Source: Haliclona indistincta
Taxonomy: Eukaryota; Porifera; Demospongiae; Haplosclerida; Chalinidae
Direction: 5' to 3'
DNA length: 64,000 nt
NCBI GenBank assembly: GCA_964017065.1
Contig: OZ024785.1
Location: 124,001 to 188,000, forward strand
Shown here: piece after piece, positions 53,421 through 63,429 of the stretch
How positions within the stretch are numbered: position 1 is the stretch's first letter
Layout: the number at the start of each line of letters is the position of its first letter
Made by a program: the position numbers and the translations under genes
The notes under the pieces: generated by a model
Database searches by the model: none
The model's input: the letters and a program-made list of their open reading frames with translations, nothing else
Told to the model about the DNA's origin: nothing

Positions 53421-54250
53421 CTAGATTTTTTCACATAGTAGCGTTTCCAAATACGATAGTATTTCAGATCTAGATCCATAATACTCGGCTTTGACTTTCC
53501 GGAAACATAAACATCGCCAAATTCATCAACGCTCAACCACATTCAGTAACTTCCGCCCCATTTCCAGCTACCCATGTCATCACATACGATATCCCGTTAA
53601 GTGCCCAAATTCAAAACATCAACTAGGAATATCGAATTGCAGTTGACAGCAAAAGGAACCTTGCAACAAATCTTTTTTCTCATTAAGGTCAGAGTCAAGA
53701 ACGGCATTCATAATTTTTTTGAGTAAATATTAATTTGTCTTCTTTTCCATAAATAGGAAGGTCTAGACAGTCATGCAAAATAAGAACATAATTTTATTAT
53801 CCAGGATTTGTGAAAGCTCTTCCAACTGTTCTTATTTTGCATGTCAAGTTAGTGATCAAGAAACACATAATTCGCCCACGTTATTCGCCCACGTTTTCGT
53901 TTGAAACTAGTCGGACAGCTTCTTCCAAACTGCTACTGGGTCAACTGGATCTCCAAGCATGTATAAGTGCGGGATCCACAGAGAATACTAGATTAGAGAG
54001 TTGATGATAACACCACACCATGTCGTGAAAATAAGAATTCTTTTCCTGTCCATTCCCTGTGCCAACCGTCTAAGTTTTCTTTTTTTGTTGCAAAAGAAAA
54101 CAAAGTATTTGTGATGAGTGCATACATATGTACCCTCACGTTCATGAGTATCAATCAACGTAAAACCATGTGATCGATGTAATAGTGCATAGAGCTGCCT
54201 TATAGGAGGTGTCTTCTTCATAATAGAATAGTATAGGTCATCAATAGACA
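53421..54250. other. no gene seen
   Basis: Probably decayed RT sequence at the left end; nothing readable. TTCGCCCACGTT is duplicated at 53873-53896. Confidence 0.4.
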
Positions 54251-54303
54251 AAGCCCTTAGGTATTAATTGTTATTATTACCTTCATGGTGAAGCTTCAGC
54301 CGA

Positions 54304-54600
54304 TTACTGTTGACTGCTACCTTGAGCACTGTTCCCTTTTGAGACGGCATGTACCACAACAACTTCATATGGACCTCCCCAGTTCCAGGCTAGTTTTCCA
54401 CCTATAAATACAACTTGCATGCATGATGCTAACTTGTAACAATAATAATCACTTTCAAATAATTTACATTTACTTGTCTCTTTGCGAGCAGCATACACCC
54501 ACACCTCGTCACCACTTTTGAAGAGTGGTGGTGGTCTGTGTTTTGCATCATACTGAGTTTGTGTCTGTTGCGCCTTCTTGATGTTTTTTGATCCTGGAAA
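54304..54600 (-). pseudogene. retroelement post-integrase region, two exons
   Basis: The upstream exon reads NIKKAQQTQTQYDAKHRPPP then LFKSGDEVWVYAARKET, ending before GTAAAT near 54477. After an acceptor TTTATAG near 54402 comes GKLAWNWGGPYEVVVVHAVS and QGSSQQ with a stop. K-x-G-D-x-V-W-V-Y followed by G-K-L-x-x-x-W-x-G-P-Y is the usual order behind the integrase in Ty3/gypsy-type proteins. The second exon matches the GPYEV exon of the blocks at 39 and 50 kb. Confidence 0.6.
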
Positions 54601-54692
54601 GCAGCCCAGCTTATCGTCCTGACTTGATCCTGGAAAGCAGCCCAGCTTATCGTCCTGACTTGATCCTGGAAAGCAGCCAGCTTATCGTCAAG
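54589..54692. repeat. 36-bp tandem repeat, three units
   Basis: Two full units starting TGATCCTGGAAAGCAGCCCA and a third, slightly different one that continues into the gag-like duplicate. A local expansion of the sequence found once at 24968. Confidence 0.85.
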
Positions 54693-55140
54693 TCAGGACT
54701 GGGTCGCCTGTATTGCGTCCATTAGCTTGGTGAATTGGTCGCCAGTGATAGCTATAGGTGGCAGAATGCTCGCGCCTGCTCCAGTAACAGTTGTGATGGT
54801 CGTACCACTGGATGAAGGCGGATGACAGCTGGGAGTAATACTCGTACTACCAGTAGTTCTAGAAACTTGAGACTTGAAAACGAAGTGGGTCTCGCGTCTT
54901 GTTACCATGCCCTTGTGTCACGACTGTATCCGCTTCTTCTTGGTAAACTGCTCCGCCATTTTGTCGACAGGCACTCGTTGCCAAAATTCAATATGGAACT
55001 GTTTACACCTGATTTTCACTCACCAATCAATACAAACATAGTAGTAGTGATGATCGTCGGCGTCCAGAAAGGCCTGAGCGAGGCAACTTGTCAGTGATCG
55101 GTTGCTCATCTCAATGACTATCCGCTCCAAAGTGTGTCTA
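54657..55140. repeat. dispersed duplicate of 24963-25455
   Basis: Includes the 71-codon minus frame 54908-54693 (MVTRRETHFVFKSQ), which differs from its sister at a few residues and ends at the same in-frame stop, so the stop predates the duplication. Confidence 0.8.
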
Positions 55141-55384
55141 GGAGTCGCGCGAGCTGTACTATCACAGATCAAGCCTTCAAGTTGCACTGTAGCCATCTGT
55201 AGACAGTTTTGTCTATGAAGTAGGCCCGAGCGCTCAAGACGGCTGTTTAGGTTAGCAAATCACGCCATAACTTCAAAACAAAGGCTTTAATAGCAAATCT
55301 GTCAAATTTGATTTTTATAAACTATCGAGATCTACCTGTATTGCAAGTTTCAGCGCTTAGTAGCAAGCGGTTGCTGAGATACGC

Positions 55385-55465
55385 GTTGCGGACACACACA
55401 CACACACACACAAACGAACAGACTACTGTATGCCTCGTGGCTCCGCCCACACCTCGGCATAATAA
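55385..55465. repeat. dispersed repeat after CA tract, second copy
   Basis: ACACACACACAAACGAACAG, then TACTGTATGCCTCGTGGCTC and CGCCCACACCTCGGCATAAT. Same order as 30055-30175. Confidence 0.65.
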
Positions 55466-55577
55466 CGTTTACACACATAGAGAACACAGTTTTTCACCAC
55501 CGTTCTCATCTTGCTCGTTGTCTTCCACAGGAATACAGTCCTCATGAAGCCACCTCCCACTAACACACTTAACCCAC

Positions 55578-56468
55578 TCAGCTCCTGTGCAAATGACGAG
55601 GATGACTAATTTTACCACGATTCCTATCCAAGTCAATTAACACGGCTAAAAATGAAACATGAGCAACTTCTAGTTCACTGTGTAAATCCATTATTGCTTG
55701 AGCTACACTTTTTATGAAAGACGTAAGGCAATTGCTTGCCTCCTCTCTTGTCAATGGAGGCAGTAACTTGGGGTATTTGAAGAAACTCGCTTCTCTAATT
55801 TGGCAAAATCCGCTTGGTAGTAAATATCTCCTTGGTTTCGGGTTCTGATCATTGGTCTTACCAGTAAAGTATTCTGTTGACCATCTGTTCCAAAAATGTC
55901 TTATCAGAGTTTGGCATAGGTGCCATCGCTTGAGCGGGTTGACTTGAAGTGAAACATCTTGGCAATCGGGTATTGCTTCCAGAGGACGCCCGATCAAGAA
56001 ATGTCCCGGAGTGAGCACTTCGAAATTAGCGTCTTCGCTAGTAGGAAGGGGAGTGAGTGGTCTGCTGTTAAGACATGCCTCGATTTGCGTCAGAGTGGTT
56101 GTCATCTCTTCAAACGTGAGCTTCGTATCTCCTATTATTCGACATAAATGTCGCTTGAAGTTTTTGACAGCAGCTTCCCATAAACCGCCAAAATGTGGCG
56201 CATGTTCAGGAATAAAATCCCACGTAATGGATTGATCAGAACAGAAGCGGGAAATAACTTCAGTTGTTTTCTTCTCCTTAAGGAATGTATATAATTCATT
56301 GAGCTGACGAGCTGCTCCTATGAAGTTCGTCCCATGGTCACTCCAGATATTTGTTAGTTTCCCTCTTCTGGCAACAAAGCGGCGTAAACAAGCTATGAAT
56401 GCTTCTGTCGTGAGATCAGAAACCAGTTCTAGATGAACAGCCTGGTTGGGGTCCATCTTAAAGTCCAT
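55578..56468 (-). pseudogene. BEL/Pao retrotransposon integrase, 3-prime part
   Basis: 296 codons without a stop. After nine residues (MDFKMDPNQ) belonging to the neighbouring repeat, integrase sequence begins AVHLELVSDLTTEAF; NIWSDHGTNFIGA carries the second catalytic Asp (residue 44) and HFGGLWEAAVKNFK the catalytic Glu (residue 98). LKRWHLCQTLIRHFWNRWST, typical of the DUF5641 region that ends BEL/Pao polyproteins, follows. The first catalytic Asp and everything upstream (protease, RT) are missing, cut at 56441 by the junction with the duplicated block. The last 70 residues do not match what I expect of DUF5641 and may be read-through. Confidence 0.8.
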
Positions 56469-57254
56469 GTGTAATAAAATGATACTTTCAGGAAGTAAGA
56501 CTAGCCATGCACAACTGAATTCCTATGGAGCTATTATGACATACAAAAAATAGTTCAACTCTTTAATTGTTTACTAGTTGTTACAATGACTTATAATCAA
56601 GCCTGCTTACTGTTCTGATCTTGCCACAAAACTATACAAAGGAGGTTTGTGACTCTCTGTAACTCTCTATTTGATTTTCAAATGTTGTTGCAGCTGTCAT
56701 GTGCATGTATTTTTGTTAATGCAAAGGATTGCACACACTTGTGTATGTGGTGTAGAGAATGTGGACTGTAATAGTGGGTGGAGCTATCGTAGCCATGGTT
56801 GCATTGCTTTTACTGCATGGTGTACACATATCCTAGCTCTAGCAGTGCGAGAGCATCGCTGGTATTTAGCTGACCATCTGAGCTTCTCTGGCTTTTGATT
56901 TGTTATTGGCATTAACTTGAGTGGCACAGATGTTTCACTCGGTGCTTCTGCAATTACTTTTCAATTCAAAACTTAGTCATGTACATGTAGAGATTTAAGC
57001 TGCTTTGTCTGTCTCATTCTCCTGAAATAGGCTGTCCATGTTTCGTCATTATGCAAAAATTCTGGCGGTTTGAAAGCATTTCTTGCATCATCAAGACATC
57101 AACGTGCATGATAGCCATTGATTTACAATAATAATCGTAATCATAACCAATCAAAAAGCTCATCTACCTTGGGGTTTAGCATGGCGAGTTCGTGGTAGAA
57201 CTCATCTGAACCAAAGCGCTCTAGTAGGAACAGTGTCTGGGCAATGGCATGGTC
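56437..57254. repeat. retroelement-derived block, copy 3 of 3
   Basis: Matches 50225-51046 closely. Its right end at GGCATGGTCAG is the same in both, and its left end is the join with the BEL/Pao integrase at GGTTGGGGTCCATCTT. Confidence 0.85.
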
Positions 57255-57377
57255 AGATGGAGCAGGAGTAGGTGATGGTGTTGGCTGGCTGGTGTCGGTG
57301 TAATTGAGGACAACAGAGCTTCCTGAACTGTCACACATAGTGACGGATTGTACGTCCAGCCCAAAACTACAAACCAA
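57141..57377 (-). CDS. exon with FYHELAMLNP motif
   Basis: 78 codons: a Pro/Ser/Thr-rich start, then SDHAIAQTLFLLERFGSDEF and YHELAMLNPK before a GTAGAT donor near 57166. The block resembles the beginning of a repetitive cnidarian/sponge family with Y-H-E-L-S-M. Function unknown. Confidence 0.35.
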   Translation of the reverse strand: MVCSFGLDVQSVTMCDSSGSSVVLNYTDTSQPTPSPTPAPSDHAIAQTLFLLERFGSDEFYHELAMLNPKVDELFDWL

Positions 57378-57725
57378 AGTGCCTTTTCAGTGGAAGTATT
57401 CAACTGAGACAGTTTACGTTTCCTCTGACGCTCGCCCACCTGATCGATAGGCGTCCGATGTTTTGAGACGAGCTTTCATGGGGGTTGCTGCTCTAAGTTG
57501 GTCCTTTACACAGGAAATTATAAGCATTTCCCATTAATGGGTAGATAGCAAGTGAGTACATGTACTATACTGTTCATCCTTTGATAACCAGTAGTTAATA
57601 AAATAGAGAGAAAGATTGGCTAACAGTGACTAGTTGCTTTTGACAACATTTCAGTCCCTAAGACTAAATAAATCAGAAATTATTAAACAAACTACTGGTG
57701 GGTTGTTGGTGGGTTGCTAACTACA

Positions 57726-58677
57726 TTAGTTTTCAAAATTTGGTCGAATCAATACATTGGCTAGATCACTATATTGGTGGTTGTTGTAAAAGTTGTTCCA
57801 ACTTTTCCAAACACTATACAGGATCAGTGTTGTCAAATGAGCTTGGCTTTTTTTGTGAACGGTCACGATCTCTAGTAATGGCTCCAACATAGTGTTTGTG
57901 TGCTCTTCGGTGTCCAGATGATATAGTGACAGGAAACGGAAGACCATCACGCATTAAAGAATATGCAGCCAAGAGGCGACATAATCGACCGTTTCCGTCC
58001 TGAAAGGGATGGATTGTTACCACCCGGTAAAGGAGCCAACTGGCTAGTTGATATGGATCATGATCGTCACTAGCGGACTTAGTGTTGTACTCTTTTACTA
58101 CCTTAGACATAGCGTCAGGAATATATTTATGTTCAAGAAACATGTATTCCCCAGCATGGACTGATTCAAGGCGATAATTTCCTGCATTGATTGGGGCGTT
58201 GTCTTCCGTCCTTTTTTCATTCATCAAAATTCCATGAATGTTCTGAATCAGACGTTCAGTAAGTGGCGTCCTTTGCTCTGCTTCTCTGCGGCACAGTAAG
58301 AAAGCTCTCATGTGTTGAGAAAGCTTCCCTAGCCTGTCTTTCTCGGCATCTGATTCATGCTCGGCGTCGTCGATCCGCTCAACGTCGGCTGCTGGGTCCG
58401 TTTGAGTTAGATGGCTTGTATACAATTCCTCAAGAACCTTGTAGGTTTGCCGCTCGCTGATTCCATGAGATAGTGTTCCCTCCAGTTGGTTACTGTGCCA
58501 AACTAAGTTCAAGGCTCTCTGTTTGCTGTACGAGTCAAGTGCTTGACGGATTTTGTGATCTTGACAAGATTTCCATTCCGTGACGTAATGTTGACTAAAG
58601 GCTACGCACTGTTTCCACAGCGTATTTGTGTCCTCGCTGACAAACGGGAGTGATCGCAAAGGCGGTGGTCGATCCAT
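57726..58677 (-). CDS. Fic-domain protein (probable AMP-transferase), intronless
   Basis: From the ATG at 58677 (MDRPPPLRSLPF) 287 codons are open. The Fic motif HPFQDGNGRLCRLL spans residues 223-236: catalytic His223 and the GNGR anion hole are intact. The stretch SNQLEG at 62-67 fits the inhibitory motif (S/T)xxxE(G/N), whose Glu blocks productive ATP binding in regulated Fic enzymes, so autoinhibition is likely. Fic proteins transfer AMP or other phosphate-containing groups to hydroxyl side chains of target proteins. Seven A residues (57848-57854 as T on plus) mark a frame change: the annotated frame ends SSFDNTDPV, while one base less continues SQAHLTTLILYSVWKSWNNF, which looks like the natural C-terminus, ending at 57726. 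Polymorphism, decay or a sequencing error are all possible. An in-frame ATG 14 codons upstream exists, but it lies only 21 bp from a promoter-like motif, so I prefer 58677. No introns, unlike neighbours. Confidence 0.88.
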
Positions 58678-58739
58678 GGTTTTGAAAAACAGAAAAAGAG
58701 AGGCAATGACGCAATGCATGGTTAATTTACCGTGTTAGC

Positions 58740-58749
58740 GCGCATGCGC
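58740..58749. promoter_or_regulatory. palindromic GCGCATGCGC motif upstream of the Fic gene
   Basis: GCGCATGCGC matches the consensus bound by NRF1-type factors in animals and is a common core-promoter element. It lies 63 bp upstream of the chosen Fic start, in a short CpG-rich patch within AT-rich DNA. Function inferred from position only. Confidence 0.4.
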
Positions 58750-58892
58750 AAACATTTTCTAGCGGGAATTAGAGTAAATTACCTATTATCGCCCACCATG
58801 TATATTCGTCTGGCACTGTCGGAACTGCTGAAAGACAAACTTGACAGTGTTACCCACCAAAATGAAGCCCGTCCTTAGCTGTATATATTCTG

Positions 58893-59168
58893 CTAGTTTG
58901 AATGACAAGCTTTCTCCAGGCGTCGAGTTAAACACGATAGTAAACCGCTAACCGAAGTTCCCGAAAATCGCCAAAATTCATATATTTTCGTTAGAGACTG
59001 CTTTTTCTCTACACGAACCGTTCTCAGGCCAATAAACCAGGTAAGGTCACTAACCAACTCTTCTTCTTTGCGCACCTTATCGAATGAAGCTGAGTTGCTG
59101 CACAGCAGGTAATCAGTGCAAGATTTTTGTACACTACCGACATCGTCAAATTTCGTAACCATGCCCAT
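58893..59168 (-). CDS. unrecognised frame downstream of the PHD exons
   Basis: 91 codons beginning MGMVTKFDDVGSVQKSCTDY after a possible acceptor (GTTTCAG). It could be a terminal exon of the PHD gene or a separate gene. No domain recognised. Confidence 0.3.
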   Translation of the reverse strand: MGMVTKFDDVGSVQKSCTDYLLCSNSASFDKVRKEEELVSDLTWFIGLRTVRVEKKQSLTKIYEFWRFSGTSVSGLLSCLTRRLEKACHSN

Positions 59169-59219
59169 CGCTGAAACTAAACAGAATTGTTGCTAAACGT
59201 GTTTAGTACACAGGAACAA

Positions 59220-59696
59220 TTTTAGTGGAACATGTTTCTTATTAATTAGGTGAGTCTGATCAGTCAGTGCGACATTTAACACAGTGCCATTGTGGTAAAG
59301 CTTCGGCCTTCTTTCTGGTGAGTTTACACATTTGCAGTGATACCACTGGTCACACGTTGAGCAGGCAATCCAAGGGGTATCTCGTCTCTCCGCACCTTTG
59401 TAGGTGCAAGTATCTGGAGGACACTTGTCCTTACCTGTAAATAATACATTAGTTTAATAATTATTATTATAACTGAGTCCTGATTATACCATTTTCAGCT
59501 TCCACTATTGATAAGGGTATTGGACAGATCATACTGTTGCTGTTCTCAATTGTAGACACTAGTGGTGCTGCAATTATGCTTTCATCACCTTGTGACTGAA
59601 GCAATGGAGAATTGATCATATTATCACTTACTAGCTAGCTTACTTGGTAAGTAGGTATTTCAATTGATGATTTTGGTGAGTTGGAGGGAGTGTCAC
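59220..59696 (-). CDS. spliced gene end with PHD-type zinc finger
   Basis: Three exons with consensus sites: 59696-59644 (DTPSNSPKSSIEIPTYQ, then GTAAGC), 59595-59490 (SQGDESIIAAPLVSTIENSN and onward, ending before GTATAA), and from 59434 (after TATTTACAG) KDKCPPDTCTYKGAERRDTP, then WIACSTCDQWYHCKCVNSPE. The Cys/His pattern with C-S-T-C-D-x-W-Y-H-C-x-C is a PHD finger, a reader of histone tails in most proteins. The last Cys pair is present as ALPQWHCVKCRTD and stop, but one frame over, so either a small indel or an unrecognised splice intervenes near 59290. More 5-prime exons are expected beyond 59700. Confidence 0.6.
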
Positions 59697-59699
59697 CTG

Positions 59700-60600
59700 A
59701 AGGTTAAAAATCGTAGATGAAGAACAACAAGAGTATTGCAAACATAAAATCATTAAGCTGCAACACAGCTGGTTCTTCCATTGTTAAACTTTGCAAACGC
59801 ATTCTCCGTATTAAATCTATTGGGGCCAGCATAAGTAATGAATACCAGGTGATTATCATAGGCTGACTGACAGTCAGCCTATAAGCCAGGTTTTTCCGTT
59901 TGAACTTTTGTGCTTATATTCTTTAGGCTTATGGAATTCGTTTCTTGGTGGGAACTAAAGCATGTTACGTAGCTGACTTTTTCGTTAAGTTAATTCTACG
60001 ACGACAGACGATACATAGTATCACAAATTTCAGCTAACCATTCATAACCAACGATAAAATTATTGATAACCAACCATAACCAACAATAACCAATGATAAC
60101 CATCAATAACCAATAACCACTGATAAACCACACTTGCGACAATCGTTTCTTGCCTATTCCGTGCATGAATCTGATAGAATCAAGTCATACTACTCTTTTA
60201 CTCATCTTACTTGATTCTATCTCCTTCCTGTGCCTATTCAGTGTTGAGACTGTCAAGCTGTTGTCCATACATGCCAATACTTGACCAAGCAATACCACTT
60301 CTAAAAGTTCACGTGTCAGTTCGGTGCAAGATGATCTCATCTGTTTCTGTGTCCTCCTCGTTTGTTTGCTCCTATTTCATCAGGTGTTACTGTTTCTCGA
60401 AAAACTTACCTCTCTATTAGAATGGCGCTGCCCACAAGCATGACAAGTAGGGCTTCTCCCCTGCAAATATGGCGTTGTAAAATTGTGGAACCACGCTCTG
60501 GTGTCACTGATGTGGAGAGTCTTGTAAGCTCACTGGTACTAGTCATAACCGAGATTTGTCTCTTCATCACACAGTCTCTTTGATACTTCGTCATTCCAGT
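59700..60600. other. mostly non-coding; CCAATAACC-rich tract
   Basis: At 60035-60130 variants of AACCAATAACC/AACCAACAATAACC repeat loosely. 60211-60600 has overlapping frames on both strands but none with a recognised domain. Confidence 0.4.
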
Positions 60601-60607
60601 GAGCTTC

Positions 60608-60745
60608 TGATTGGTTGCACTAACTAGTCGAATACAGTTAACTCTCGTTGCCTGGTTTAGTAAGCAGTCAATCTTGCATCACAACATTTGTTTAACCCAT
60701 AACTGCTTTTAATTTTTATTCCGAAGTTTCAAAAAGAAACATCCT
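60608..60745. repeat. dispersed repeat, second copy of 12345-12495
   Basis: Starts TTGGTTGCACTAACTAGTCG; see 12345-12495. Confidence 0.7.
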
Positions 60746-61013
60746 ATAAATTAGTATGCCAATCTTCAGCGCAGGGAATTAGGCCATCAAGTAATACGAG
60801 TTGATCTTTGCCTTCTTTGCTCCTCTGGCTGCTGTAAGCTGATCTCCGCCAAATAGAATTGGAAAAACACTAGCTCGCTCGATGAAACTGGTTTCTCCAC
60901 CTACTTGTATCTCTTCAAAGTACAACTACTAGAGTGTACTTCCTCAAATGTGTCATAATCCCCACCATGTCATCACCTTTGTTCTCATTCTTGTCAAGTG
61001 CTCCTAGAGGTAG

Positions 61014-61390
61014 CTAAATAATAACGTGATTAATATAAAGAATTATACTATTATACACTACTGACTCTGTAGACATTTGTTTGTAGTAGTACTCATGCTT
61101 TCTGTGCCGTTCTACCACATCTTCAAAAGCTAACTGGAAGAATGGGATGTGAGTGGTAAGGACGCGAGACACCTGCATTATGGACAGGTAACGAAGTGAC
61201 TGATCATCAGGTACTGAAGGTAACAGCGACTCAGCCATAAGAAGAGGACTAGGTGAGTATGTGTCAGGATGCACGTTAGGTAGATGGCTGAAATCTTTTC
61301 TACTTTGTAAAGCAAGAGAGTGAAAGTAGTGCAGAGACTGGTTTATGTGACTTCCTGTGCGCATAGTGCATGCCTTGATTGTTTTCTCTA
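61014..61390 (-). pseudogene. DUF6589-like transposon-associated fragment, locus 2
   Basis: The frame reads HINQSLHYFHSLALQSRKDF, then LLPSVPDDQSLRYLSIMQVS, RVLTTHIPFFQLAFEDVVER and HRKHEYYYKQMSTES. It aligns by eye with 44752-45090 (L-L-P-S ... R-V-L-x-x-H-x-x-F-F ... V-x-x-H) and better retains the S-L-H-Y block. Intact over 116 codons but without visible start or flanking exons. Confidence 0.45.
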
Positions 61391-61399
61391 TGTTGTCAC

Positions 61400-61973
61400 C
61401 TACAATTTTGTACCCTAAATGCTGATTTGCAATCTGTTCAGTCTCCTTGGGAGCAGTTGCGCCTGTTGAAGAGGTAGTTGGTAATTGAAAATCTAATAAT
61501 TAAAATTTGAATAAAAATCGTCCATTCTCTCACTGGTTAGTGTTTTAGTAAAAGCAGAATGAGCCTGGAATTTCTGGAAGAAGCCATTGTGGCTGTCTCC
61601 TAGTACCCACACCTGTGTTTTGTAGTTAATGTTATTTTGTGAGGGAAGGATGATGATGTATTGTAAGATGAATTAGTGTAAGTATATCATGTGCAGACCC
61701 AAACAATGTAAGGTTTGCCTTGTAATGCCATAATTTTTTTTGTAAAGCAGCCCAGTGAAATTTGGATCTTGCTACTTTCAGCCATTTGAGGGAAAAGTTG
61801 GCTGAGGCTGGCAGTCCTATTTGGTACTTCATTGAGTGCTGAAACTGAATTCACTGTCTGCCAGCTGATTATAGACACGCCCACTCCAGGGGTGTGGTTT
61901 AATTGCGACCGCATCTTCTAGTCAGTTTCTGAAAAAATTAATCTTTAAAAATTAATTGTAATGAACAGCACAA
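61400..61973. other. no gene seen
   Basis: Two overlapping minus frames (61832-61632, 61914-61687) share the same DNA in different frames and show no domain. Confidence 0.35.
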
Positions 61974-62694
61974 TCATTCATGAATGTTGTGGAGTGGGCA
62001 TTGGGTAGCGTGTAGCCACAGTCTAGTGTCAGTTTCCTCTGCTATACACTTGTAGAGTGGTACGGATTGAGGCCTGTTTTGTCCACGCACAAACCAAGCA
62101 ATGTCACCTTCCTCTCCATCTAAAAACATCCAGCAATATAAACTTTTTGGCCTACCTGAAGGTGTTTCCATAGGTTATTAAGGATTATAGGTACCTAAAA
62201 GCTTAAAAGGCCTTCGTTTACATTACTGACAGCTTAATATGCTGTCTTGCCAGTTTACGTTTGGGATTTTTAGTGCTGCCTTGTAGATCATCACAGTAGT
62301 GATCGATTGAGGGTTTCTAGCCGCATCACGTGTGACTTGTTTGAAGTATTGTGTACTTCAATGGCTCCTCTTTTGAACTGTGTTACCACACGCCTTGCTA
62401 AAAGTGAGTTGGCGTAGTCAGCTAAAGACTTGTGTGTGCCAAGAGGTTTGGTGTTGATCAAAGGCATGCCTTCGAGCAATACACTTTCTGGTAGCCATTC
62501 AACAGATAGTTTACTAGTAGGATGGAGTATTTGTACCGTGCTTCAAGGCTTTTGATGATGTAGCTCTTCTGTCCTTTGTTTTGGGTTCCATCATGATCGC
62601 AGAGTGCCAGAGGTAGATGTATTAGTTGCTCACCAGGACATTCAATAGGTACTCCTGTTTTTGTGAGTGTTTTATTTCCTCTTTATTGCAGCAG
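61974..62694 (-). pseudogene. repetitive transposon-type protein with PDTDVYHIGLPL motif, copy 2
   Basis: Second copy of 4800-5852. Readable parts: GVPIECPGEQLIHLPLALCD, LLEGMPLINTKPLGTHKSLA, an internal loss (the IFDNP block is reduced to EVHNTSNKSH), GEEGDIAWFVRGQN and AEETDTRLWLHA. The copy stops after CPLHNI at 61980, before the PDTDVYHIGLPL block itself, so it is 5-prime truncated on the plus strand and carries more indels than copy 1. Confidence 0.6.
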
Positions 62695-63425
62695 CTAGAT
62701 AGCAATATGAATAAAGTGAGGCAACCTCTGTCAATGGTTGTTAGATCATAATGCAACAATGACAATAGTAGCATCTAGTTTATAATTGTTTTTCTGCAAT
62801 TGTTTGGAGGCGACGCTTTCGATTTAGTGCTTAAAACTTTCACGACCTTTGTAGCTATTATTAGCGAGATTAAGTTGCACGTCTTTCACTCAGTGATCCG
62901 CTGTCATCCGCTATTGACCCACAGACTCGTCAATGAGATAATTCACATGACAAATTTAGTATGCTGTTTAGCCTTCTCTGTGATGCATTTTTCAAGGCAA
63001 ATCTATCTAGTTGATATAGAAGATCTTCTGAAAACTAAGAAAGTTACGATGGCACAGTTTATGCACACACTTTGAACGAGTCACTGCTGGTGTACCTGGA
63101 CTGAGAAAGTACTTTGACTTGAATTGTGGTAGTTCATCACTGCTTGCTGCCTAGAATGGTAGTATGTACAGTACAAGCTAATACATGTATGGAACAGACA
63201 TTTCATCTGTATTCCAAACAGCTGCTGACAGCGTAAGATGCGAGTAGCACCATCGTCTTCATTTTCCAATCCACATACTGAACTAAACATAATTAAGTAT
63301 TATTATAGTAACTTTTAGCAAGGAAAAAACTGTATATGAGTAGCAACCTTTCCTTCAATTTTAGGCCCTTCAATTGTTTTGTGAAACTTCCTGTCCGTTA
63401 TTGCTGTTCCACACCCAAAGACACC
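62695..63425. other. no firm gene
   Basis: The plus frame 62800-63075 (91 codons, containing IRCHPLLTHRLVNEIIHM) is open but unrecognised. The rest has short frames only. Confidence 0.3.
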
Positions 63426-63429
63426 AACA

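Noticed and set aside
62800..63075. 91-codon plus frame as a gene
   Set aside because: No recognisable domain, no splice context and no repeat relationship; kept only as a note.
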